Positions 1 through 4,887 of a DNA stretch of 5,014 nucleotides are shown here, one piece after another; position 1 is the stretch's first letter; each line of letters opens with the position of its first letter. Below the pieces are notes generated by a model. The model was not told where the DNA came from. It searched no databases and saw nothing but the letters and a program-made list of their open reading frames with translations. Both the position numbers and the translations under genes were made by a program. Source of the stretch: Clostridiales bacterium (GTDB lineage Bacteria; Bacillota; Clostridia; Oscillospirales; Oscillospiraceae); contig DPCD01000102.1 in NCBI GenBank assembly GCA_003516765.1, positions 6,913-11,926 on the forward strand. The letters run 5' to 3'.

Positions 1-50
1 GGACCGACCGGTTATGAGCCGGCTGCTCTGACCAACTGAGCTAATGATCC
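1..50 (-). tRNA. tRNA-Met (CAT anticodon), 5' part, cut by window edge
   Basis: Read on the minus strand, the sequence from 50 down to 1 starts with acceptor 5' strand GGATCAT, then TA, a D arm (GCTC stem, AGTTGGTCA loop, GAGC stem), A, and an anticodon arm with stem GCCGG/CCGGT around loop CTCATAA. The anticodon is CAT (complement at 14-16). The variable loop, T arm and 3' acceptor lie beyond position 1, so about 50 of roughly 77 bases are present. The anticodon stem lacks the three G-C pairs of an initiator tRNA, so elongator tRNA-Met is the best call. A tRNA-Ile2 whose C34 is modified to lysidine also reads CAT and cannot be fully excluded from this half. Confidence 0.93.
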
Positions 51-68
51 ATAAAATACGCGTTCTTT

Positions 69-96
69 AGTATATCATATGAATTTGGGAAGTCAA
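69..96 (-). promoter_or_regulatory. Sigma-A-type promoter for the minus-strand tRNA
   Basis: On the minus strand there is a -35 box TTGACT (91-96), a 16-base spacer, and a -10 box TATACT (69-74) preceded by TGA, which makes an extended -10. Transcription would start near 62, about a dozen bases before the tRNA 5' end at 50. Five of six bases match consensus in each box, and the placement suits a stable-RNA gene. Confidence 0.7.
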
Positions 97-125
97 GCAT
101 TTCTCAAAAAATTTAGACCATTTTA

Positions 126-154
126 TTGCGGATCGCTGTAAAATATGATATACT
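126..154 (+). promoter_or_regulatory. Extended -10 promoter for the gdhA-rsmE ORF
   Basis: The -35 box TTGCGG (126-131) is weak. It is followed by a 17-base spacer and -10 box TATACT (149-154), with TG at 146-147 giving an extended -10 that would compensate for the weak -35. The predicted start near 161 leaves a leader of about 70 bases before the ATG at 233. The 12 bases 143-154 are an exact inverted copy of 69-80, the -10 region of the divergent tRNA promoter. Confidence 0.6.
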
Positions 155-214
155 TCAAATTTGTTGGAAGTAAGCTTGTTTTTGCTTGCAAAACACAAAA
201 AAATTGATGTATGG

Positions 215-220
215 TAGGAG
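215..220 (+). promoter_or_regulatory. Shine-Dalgarno for the gdhA-derived start
   Basis: TAGGAG lies 12 bases before the ATG at 233. The spacing is a little long, but no better start exists nearby and the protein from this ATG begins where GDH N-termini normally begin. Confidence 0.6.
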
Positions 221-232
221 TGTGCAACGTTT

Positions 233-991
233 ATGAAGATTCTTCAAAAAGTTTTGGACGACTGCAAGAAGAGAAACCCGAACGAGCCTGAATTTCATCA
301 GGCCGTGACAGAGGTTCTGGAATCCCTTGAACCAGTGGCGGAGAAGCATCCCGAATGGGTGGCGGCGGGGATCTTTGACAGGATCGTAGAGCCGGAACGC
401 CAGATCATGTTCCGCGTAGCATGGGTAGACGACAACAACAAGGTACAGGTCAATCGCGGCTTCCGCGTACAGTTTAACAGCGCGATCGGGCCGTATAAAG
501 GAGGCCTGCGCTTCCATCCCTCCGTCAATCTCGGAATCATCAAATTCCTCGGCTTTGAGCAGATTTTTAAAAACTCGCTTACGGGACTCCCGATCGGCGG
601 CGGAAAGGGCGGCAGCGACTTTGATCCCAAAGGAAAATCGGATGGAGAAATTATGCGCTTCTGCCAGAGCTTTATGACGGAGCTTTACAGACATATCGGA
701 GATAATACAGACGTTCCTGCCGGCGATATCGGCGTGGGCGGGCGTGAAATCGGTTATCTTTACGGACAGTATAAGAGAATCAGAAATGAATTTACCGGCG
801 TACTTACGGGCAAGGGCATTCCGTGGGGCGGCAGCCTTGCAAGAAAAGAGGCTACCGGCTTCGGTCTCTGCTATTTTATGGAAGAGGCGCTGAAAGATCA
901 CGGAAGTTCTTTTGAGGGGAAAACGGTCGTCGTTTCCGGCTCGGGCAACGTTGCGATCTATGCCGCGCAGAAGGCGACGGAGCTGGGCGCG
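233..991 (+). other. gdhA: gdhA-derived 5' segment (glutamate dehydrogenase residues 1-253)
   Basis: The segment covers the complete substrate-binding domain and the first beta-alpha unit of the coenzyme domain. Counting from the ATG at 233, the key residues fall at K89, Q110, K113, K125 and D165. These are the same numbers as the substrate-binding and catalytic residues described for Clostridium symbiosum GDH, so the start codon is correct and the active-site half is intact. What is lost is roughly 190 residues that would carry the rest of the NADP fold and the closing C-terminal helices, so glutamate dehydrogenase activity is not expected. AGA/AGG make up 6 of its 13 arginine codons, unlike the DNA to its right. 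Confidence 0.9.
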
Positions 992-1423
992 GGTGAGATT
1001 GTTGCGTTTCCGTCGAGCCGGTGCGTGGCGCGGCTGGATGAAAAGACGCTTGCCAAAAAGCTCGAACGCTGGCAGAAAATTGCCGCGTCGGCTGCCGAGC
1101 AGTCCGGGCGCGGAAGAATTCCGCAGGTGCGCGCCGTGCGCTCGTTCCGCGAGGCGGTTCTGGAAGCGGCGGAGCGCGAACTGGCGCTGTTTCCCTATGA
1201 AAACGAAAAGACGCAGTCGCTTCGCGCGTGTTTAAGCGCCGGAGAGTATCAGAGCGTCAGTATTATGACAGGTCCGGAGGGCGGCTTTTCCGAAGACGAG
1301 GTCGCGTTTGCCGGGCAGAACGGCATGAAGATTTGCTCTCTCGGTCCGCGGATTCTGCGCTGCGAGACAGCGCCGCTTTGCGCGCTGACGGCTGTTTTGT
1401 ACGCGGCGGGCGCGCTGGATTAG
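233..1423 (+). CDS. gdhA-rsmE: In-frame chimera: glutamate dehydrogenase N-terminus joined to RsmE SPOUT methyltransferase domain
   Basis: This open frame of 396 residues joins parts of two unrelated enzymes. Residues 1 to ~250 are NADP-type hexameric glutamate dehydrogenase, which aminates 2-oxoglutarate to glutamate in the cytosol. They include PYKGGLRFHPS, GLPIGGGKGGSDFDP and PAGDIGVGGREIGYL, and the start of the Rossmann fold (GSGNVA, 236-241). Residues from ~246 to 396 are RsmE, which methylates N3 of U1498 in 16S rRNA. They include the family's RCVARLDEK and RWQKIAASAAEQSGR segments and the SAM-binding knot motifs TGPEGGFSEDEV (from 346) and LGPRILRCETAPL (370-382). Full GDH is about 445 residues and RsmE about 245, so both partners are truncated. 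The GDH part lacks most of its coenzyme domain and the C-terminal part of the active site; the RsmE part lacks the N-terminal RNA-binding domain. No stop or frameshift occurs at the join. I infer a chimera by recombination or misassembly. The identity of each half is sure; its existence as a natural protein is doubtful. Confidence 0.85.
   Translation: MKILQKVLDDCKKRNPNEPEFHQAVTEVLESLEPVAEKHPEWVAAGIFDRIVEPERQIMFRVAWVDDNNKVQVNRGFRVQFNSAIGPYKGGLRFHPSVNLGIIKFLGFEQIFKNSLTGLPIGGGKGGSDFDPKGKSDGEIMRFCQSFMTELYRHIGDNTDVPAGDIGVGGREIGYLYGQYKRIRNEFTGVLTGKGIPWGGSLARKEATGFGLCYFMEEALKDHGSSFEGKTVVVSGSGNVAIYAAQKATELGAGEIVAFPSSRCVARLDEKTLAKKLERWQKIAASAAEQSGRGRIPQVRAVRSFREAVLEAAERELALFPYENEKTQSLRACLSAGEYQSVSIMTGPEGGFSEDEVAFAGQNGMKICSLGPRILRCETAPLCALTAVLYAAGALD
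968..991 (+). other. gdhA/rsmE junction zone (QKATELGA, 24 nt)
   Basis: These 24 bases encode QKATELGA (residues 246-253), a peptide plausible in both families. GDH typically reads GNVA.YA..KA.ELGA after its dinucleotide loop, and RsmE typically reads ..QKATELG before its SER/SR-C/S-V segment. The exact crossover cannot be placed more finely than this stretch. Because both genes would read the same peptide here, the frame is kept automatically. No insertion-sequence end, direct repeat or other mobile signature borders it. Confidence 0.75.
968..1423 (+). other. rsmE: rsmE-derived 3' segment (SPOUT methyltransferase domain)
   Basis: From QKATELGA onward the translation follows RsmE to its normal C-terminus. 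It keeps the conserved arginine/lysine stretch, the GPEGG loop (347-351) and the LGPRILR..ETA element (370-380) that form the SAM-binding trefoil knot. Roughly 90 N-terminal residues of a normal RsmE are absent: the PUA-like domain and the first strand of the SPOUT fold. No separate Shine-Dalgarno and start codon for this piece is evident, so it would be made only as part of the fused frame. The native gene is probably the first member of the downstream GC-rich cluster, because its base and codon use match those genes. Confidence 0.88.
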
Positions 1424-1434
1424 AGTGTGACGGT

Positions 1435-1440
1435 AAAGGA
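1435..1440 (+). promoter_or_regulatory. Shine-Dalgarno deciding the start of the membrane protein
   Basis: AAAGGA ends 8 bases before ATG 1449 and overlaps the alternative ATG at 1440. The spacing supports translation from 1449. Confidence 0.6.
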
Positions 1441-1448
1441 TGAAAAAC

Positions 1449-2213
1449 ATGGGTAATACGACAAAATCCAATGTGAAGAATAAGCCGCGCGATCTGACGA
1501 TCGTCAAGGTCGGCGCAGCGTTTGTGATGATGGTGCTTTCCATGCTCGCAGTGCAGCGGGTGCTGGAGATCTATGCGGTCATGAATACGTTCGACGTTGT
1601 CTACCGCGCCAGCCAGATCTGCTGGAAGCTCTGCGCGGTGTTGTGCGTAGCGTCCGCTGCGGCATATGTGCTGCTGCGCGGCAAAAAGTTCCGCGTGGTC
1701 TTCCCGTATGTGTTCGTCCTGTCGGCGCTTGTGGGGGCGTGCGCGCTCGATCTGCGCTATTTCTGGACCGAACATGCAACGGCGCTTTACATGGCGCATG
1801 CGGCGGTCTACTGCTTGTACATCATCTACTGTCTGTACCGCAGCGAGTTTTTCTGCTTCTCGGTCGCGGCAATTGTCTCCGGTTTCTGCTTCTATTTCTA
1901 CTCCAAGGGACTCGGACTCAACGCGAGAACGGCTGTTATGGCGGCGGTTGTGGTGCTGGTGCTGGCGGCGGTTGCGCTGCTTGCAAACCGTGCGGCAAAG
2001 GACAAAGGCCGCATTTGCCTGTTCGGCAAAAAGCATGCCGTCTTCCCGGTCCGCTTCAACCCGACGGTTCTGTATGTCGCCTGCACGGTGCTGGCGTGCT
2101 GCCTGATTGCGTGCCTGCTGCTCGGCTCGGCGCTGTTTGCCTACTACTGCATGTTTGCGGCAATTGCCATCGAGTTGATCGGCGCGGTGTATTACACCTT
2201 CCAGCTCAAATAA
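1449..2213 (+). CDS. Cys-rich polytopic membrane protein of unknown function
   Basis: I do not recognise a family. The 254-residue protein has a short basic N-terminus (K6, K10, K12, R14) and then about eight hydrophobic segments, near residues 18-36, 57-76, 83-100, 110-130, 133-151, 161-180, 206-226 and 228-249. Basic clusters lie in the loops at 77-82 and 181-195, which suggests a cytoplasmic N-terminus and cytoplasmic loops there. It has 14 cysteines, most inside predicted helices, which is high for a membrane protein; no CxxC-type metal site is evident. I chose the ATG at 1449 because AAAGGA (1435-1440) sits 8 bases before it. An ATG at 1440 (three residues longer) overlaps that Shine-Dalgarno and is less likely. 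It begins 25 bases after the rsmE stop, so co-transcription with rsmE is likely in the native locus, and a hairpin terminator follows it. Confidence 0.85.
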   Translation: MGNTTKSNVKNKPRDLTIVKVGAAFVMMVLSMLAVQRVLEIYAVMNTFDVVYRASQICWKLCAVLCVASAAAYVLLRGKKFRVVFPYVFVLSALVGACALDLRYFWTEHATALYMAHAAVYCLYIIYCLYRSEFFCFSVAAIVSGFCFYFYSKGLGLNARTAVMAAVVVLVLAAVALLANRAAKDKGRICLFGKKHAVFPVRFNPTVLYVACTVLACCLIACLLLGSALFAYYCMFAAIAIELIGAVYYTFQLK

Positions 2214-2236
2214 ACCGAAACGACCGGTTCTGTTAC

Positions 2237-2276
2237 CACCTTCCTGTCCATAAGCTGGACGGGAAGGTGATTTTTT
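2237..2276 (+). terminator. Rho-independent terminator-like hairpin overlapping the next gene's RBS
   Basis: A 13-bp stem (CACCTTCCTGTCC, 2237-2249, with GGACGGGAAGGTG, 2257-2269; one G-U pair) encloses a 7-base loop. It is followed by A and six Ts (2271-2276), so it has the form of a strong intrinsic terminator for + strand transcripts from the membrane protein gene, which stops at 2213. There is no matching A-tract on the left, so it is one-directional. Its 3' arm contains GGGAAGGTG, the Shine-Dalgarno of the flippase gene, and its last Ts are part of that gene's TTG start codon. It may therefore also control translation. Confidence 0.85.
2262..2271 (+). promoter_or_regulatory. Shine-Dalgarno supporting a TTG start at 2275
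   Basis: GGAAGGTGAT closely matches the extended anti-Shine-Dalgarno complement AGGAGGTGAT. The GGAAGG core ends 7 bases before TTG 2275, which is ideal spacing. The next in-frame ATG (2293) would be 25 bases away, too far. The element lies inside the 3' arm of the hairpin at 2237-2269. Confidence 0.65.
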
Positions 2277-3804
2277 GCGTCCGAATCATTCGATGCTTTC
2301 AAACGCGCTGCTGCTGACGCTGATTGAGCTGCTGCTGCGCGGCATGACCATGCTTTTTCAGCGCTATCTGGCTGGCGCCGTCGGTGCGGCTGGGCTGGGG
2401 CTTTTGCAGTTGGTGCTGACGGTCGGCGGCTTTGCCATGACGCTGGGGCTTTCGGGTCTTCGCGTGACGGCAATGTATCTTTGCGCCGAGGAATACGGCA
2501 GACAGAACCCCGGCGGCATGCGCCGCGCAATCGAAAGTTGCCTGAAAACAGGCGCGCTGATCTCGTCGTTGGCAGGGCTGTTGCTGTTTTTCCTGAGCGA
2601 GACTGCTGCGGCGCACTGGATTGGAGACGTGCGCGCATCCGGCGCGCTGCGGCTGCTGGGCATATTTTTGCCGGTCAACTGCCTGTGCGCGATTCTTTCG
2701 GGCTTTTTTACCGCCTGCGACCGGGTGCGGGAGCTGGTGCGGGTGGAGACGGTCGAACGGGTGGCAGGGCTTTTGCTCACGGCGGTGCTGCTTCGCGCCG
2801 GCGCAGGGCAGGACGCGGGAGAGGCTTGCTGCGCGATGGTGCTGGGAAGTTCGCTGGCATGCCTCGGCAGCACGCTTTATCAGCTGCATATGCTCCAAAA
2901 GACGTTTGCGCTGGTTCCTGCAGCCGGGAACCGGCGCGGCATGCGCGCACGTATGACAAAGCTCTGTGTGCCGCTGGCGCTGAGCGCCTATCTTCGTTCG
3001 GGGCTTGTGACGCTGGAGCAGTTTCTCATTCCCTGGGGGCTTGCGCGCGCCGGTGGATCGGAGGAAGCGTCGATGGCGGCGTATGGAACGATCCACGCGA
3101 TGGTGTTTCCGATTCTGATGTTCCCAGCGGCGATTTTATACACCGTGGCAGATCTTCTGGTGCCGGAGCTGGCGCGCTGCCGCGCAGAGGAAAATACCGC
3201 ACGCATACACCATCTGACGGGCACCTGCCTGCGGATGGGGCTGCTGTTCGCGCTTGCTGCGGCATGCCTCATGGGCGCGCTTTCCGGCGGGCTGGGGCAG
3301 CTGATCTACAAAAGCGCGGACTGCGGGCATTATCTTCTCGTGTTTGCCCCATCGGTGGTCATGCTCTATCTGGACGCCATGGTCGACGGCATGCTCAAGG
3401 GCTTCGGCGAACAGACGGCGTGCGTGCGCTACAATGTTTTCACATCGGTACTGGACGTCGCGCTTTTATACCTGCTGCTGCCGCGCTTCGGCATGATGGC
3501 GTACGTGCTGACATTTTATTTTACGCACGCGGTCAATTTCTGGCTCAGTCTTCACAGACTTCTGCGCGTGACGGGCTACCGGCTGGACGGAAAATTTCTG
3601 CCGCGCGCCGTCTTCTGCGCGCTCTCGGGGCTTGGCGGGAGCTGCTGTCTGCCGGACGGGGGACTGCTTCCGGCGATGGTTCTGCGGGCAGGATTATTTG
3701 CGTCAGTGTTTTTGCTGTTTCTGGAATTCACGGACACCGTTCCGGCACAGGACCGGCAGTGGCTGCAAAAAAGCCTTCGCCTGCGGCGGGGAAAATGCGG
3801 TTGA
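2275..3804 (+). CDS. SpoVB/MOP-family polysaccharide (lipid-linked glycan) flippase
   Basis: This is a 509-residue integral membrane protein of the MOP superfamily, polysaccharide biosynthesis/SpoVB branch, whose members flip lipid-linked sugars or peptidoglycan precursors across the cytoplasmic membrane. Length matches the family (B. subtilis SpoVB is about 518). Family-like features are the N-terminal FQRYLAGAVGAAGLGLLQL, then AAYGTIHAMVFPILMFPAAI (269-288) leading to LLVPELARC (294-302), and LYLDAMVDGMLKGFGEQ (364-380) followed by a long helix pair with LLPRFGMMAYVL. Around 12-14 hydrophobic segments fill the chain, and the C-terminus is basic (SLRLRRGKCG). Translation probably starts at TTG 2275, with ATG 2293 as the alternative. 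The paralogue (SpoVB, YtgP/MurJ-like or other) cannot be fixed from sequence alone, so I give no symbol. No promoter is visible in the 61-base gap upstream, so it may depend on read-through of the hairpin or on a promoter inside the preceding gene. Confidence 0.9.
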   Translation: MRPNHSMLSNALLLTLIELLLRGMTMLFQRYLAGAVGAAGLGLLQLVLTVGGFAMTLGLSGLRVTAMYLCAEEYGRQNPGGMRRAIESCLKTGALISSLAGLLLFFLSETAAAHWIGDVRASGALRLLGIFLPVNCLCAILSGFFTACDRVRELVRVETVERVAGLLLTAVLLRAGAGQDAGEACCAMVLGSSLACLGSTLYQLHMLQKTFALVPAAGNRRGMRARMTKLCVPLALSAYLRSGLVTLEQFLIPWGLARAGGSEEASMAAYGTIHAMVFPILMFPAAILYTVADLLVPELARCRAEENTARIHHLTGTCLRMGLLFALAAACLMGALSGGLGQLIYKSADCGHYLLVFAPSVVMLYLDAMVDGMLKGFGEQTACVRYNVFTSVLDVALLYLLLPRFGMMAYVLTFYFTHAVNFWLSLHRLLRVTGYRLDGKFLPRAVFCALSGLGGSCCLPDGGLLPAMVLRAGLFASVFLLFLEFTDTVPAQDRQWLQKSLRLRRGKCG

Positions 3805-3829
3805 CTTTTGCGGGAAAGAATCTTATGAT
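3801..3829 (+). promoter_or_regulatory. Sigma-A-type promoter for the threonine aldolase gene
   Basis: The -35 box TTGACT (3801-3806), a 17-base spacer and the -10 box TATGAT (3824-3829) match consensus at five of six bases each. The -35 box overlaps the flippase stop codon TGA (3802-3804). Transcription would begin near 3836, about 28 bases before the ATG at 3865, and no terminator separates the flippase gene from it. Confidence 0.7.
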
Positions 3830-3848
3830 AAGCCTGTAAAACGACAGA

Positions 3849-3857
3849 AAAAGGAGA
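3849..3857 (+). promoter_or_regulatory. Shine-Dalgarno of the threonine aldolase gene
   Basis: AAAAGGAGA ends 7 bases before ATG 3865. It is the strongest ribosome binding site in the window and fixes this start. Confidence 0.8.
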
Positions 3858-3864
3858 GATCATC

Positions 3865-4887
3865 ATGATTTCGTTCCGCAATGACTATTCCGAGGGCGCG
3901 CATCCTTCCGTCCTCGAAGCGCTCTCGCGCAGCAATTTTGAAACCACCTGCGGCTACAGCATGGACCCGTTTTGTCGTCATGCGGCGGACACGGTCCGAG
4001 AACTGACCGATTGCCCGGATGCGGACGTTCACTTCATCGTGGGCGGCACGCTGGCAAATACCATCGTTATCTCCGCCGCGCTTCGCCCGTGGGAGGGCGT
4101 GATTGCCGCAACGACGGGGCACATCAACGTTCACGAGACCGGCGCGATTGAATCGTCCGGGCACAAGGTCTGCGCGATCGAAGCGACGGACGGAAAGCTC
4201 ACGCCCGCGCTGGTGCGCGAGGTCATGCGCATTCACTGCGACGGCAAGGACGAACACATGGTCCTGCCGCGCATGGTCTATATTTCGGATGCCACCGAAC
4301 TCGGCACGATCTACACAAAGGCGGAGCTTGCGGCGCTGTACGAGGTGTGTCGGGAGTATGATCTTTACCTGTTCCTCGACGGCGCGCGCCTGCCGGCAGC
4401 ACTGGTTGCGCAGGGGAACGACCTCGATATTACGGATTTTGGCAAATACTGCGACGCCTTCTACATCGGCGGCACGAAGAACGGGCTTTTATTCGGCGAG
4501 GCGGTCGTGATTACAAACGACGCGCTCAAGCCGCATTTCCGCAACATGATCAAGCAGCGCGGCGGCATGTTCGCAAAGGGCTTTTTGTTTGGCGTGCAGT
4601 TTGACGCTTATTTCAAAGACGGACTCTGGCTCGACATGGCGCGGCACGCGGTCACACAGGCGCAGCGCATCGCAAAGGCGGCGCAGGAAAAGGGCTATAC
4701 GCTCTATGCGCAGTCGCCGACCAATCAGGTGTTTGTGGTGCTGAGCCATGAGAAAATCGCGGAGCTGGAAAAGAACTTTGCCTTTGAAGCGTTCGGGCAT
4801 GTGGATGACGATCATGAGGCAATGCGCTTTGTCTGCTCCTGGGCAACGAAGCCGGAGGCAGTCGACGCGCTGATCGAGAGCCTCTGA
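3865..4887 (+). CDS. Threonine aldolase-family PLP-dependent enzyme (low-specificity L-threonine aldolase type)
   Basis: This 340-residue cytosolic PLP enzyme of fold type I belongs to the beta-eliminating lyase/threonine aldolase family, whose members cleave L-threonine or L-allo-threonine to glycine and acetaldehyde. The start MISFRNDYSEGAHP resembles the family opening (F.SDN...HP). The cofactor phosphate-binding loop is GGTLANT (60-66). H86 in GHINVHETGA is the probable ring-stacking histidine. D172 in FLDGARL should bind the pyridine nitrogen, R175 follows, and K205 in YIGGTKNG is the expected Schiff-base lysine. The length is normal and all key residues are present, so it should be active. 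The clostridial branch is divergent from E. coli LtaE, so substrate preference (threonine, allo-threonine, phenylserine or another beta-hydroxy amino acid) is uncertain and I give no symbol. It has its own promoter (3801-3829), and its stop shares one base with the next start. Confidence 0.92.
   Translation: MISFRNDYSEGAHPSVLEALSRSNFETTCGYSMDPFCRHAADTVRELTDCPDADVHFIVGGTLANTIVISAALRPWEGVIAATTGHINVHETGAIESSGHKVCAIEATDGKLTPALVREVMRIHCDGKDEHMVLPRMVYISDATELGTIYTKAELAALYEVCREYDLYLFLDGARLPAALVAQGNDLDITDFGKYCDAFYIGGTKNGLLFGEAVVITNDALKPHFRNMIKQRGGMFAKGFLFGVQFDAYFKDGLWLDMARHAVTQAQRIAKAAQEKGYTLYAQSPTNQVFVVLSHEKIAELEKNFAFEAFGHVDDDHEAMRFVCSWATKPEAVDALIESL

Noticed and set aside
177..195. Small hairpin (TGTTTT/AAAACA) in the gdhA leader
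   Set aside because: It has six mostly A-T pairs with a 7-base loop and no T-tract after it. It is too weak to call an attenuator or riboswitch, and the ~70-base leader is too short for a known riboswitch class that I could recognise.
155..901. Antisense open frame opposite the gdhA segment
   Set aside because: It lies opposite conserved glutamate dehydrogenase codons, covers the gdhA promoter and leader, and its protein resembles nothing known.
960..1000. A frameshift or sequencing error as the cause of the GDH-to-RsmE change
   Set aside because: The two halves are different protein families. No alternative frame continues GDH after 991, so an indel cannot explain it.
940..1030. A mobile element or integration site at the gdhA-rsmE join
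   Set aside because: I see no inverted terminal repeats, flanking target duplication, transposase or integrase. Only the shared coding stretch is present.
233..1423. A new bifunctional glutamate dehydrogenase/rRNA methyltransferase system
   Set aside because: Both halves are missing structurally essential domains, and the join is at a shared sequence with a codon-use change. The evidence favours a chimera unless reads and relatives show otherwise.
1263..2036. Antisense open frame opposite the rsmE end and the membrane protein
   Set aside because: Its translation is rich in His, Arg and Gln as expected for a complement of membrane-protein codons, and it has no convincing start signals.
2293..2295. 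ATG 2293 as the flippase start
   Set aside because: There is no Shine-Dalgarno at a usable distance, whereas TTG 2275 has a well-spaced GGAAGGTGAT. I keep it as an alternative because TTG starts are less common.
2481..3839. A long open + strand frame (about 450 codons) inside the flippase gene in another reading frame
   Set aside because: Its translation is full of Arg, Gly, Ala and His with no family resemblance. It is a shadow frame caused by GC-rich codon third positions. The frame at 2275-3804 shows clear membrane-protein and SpoVB-family features.
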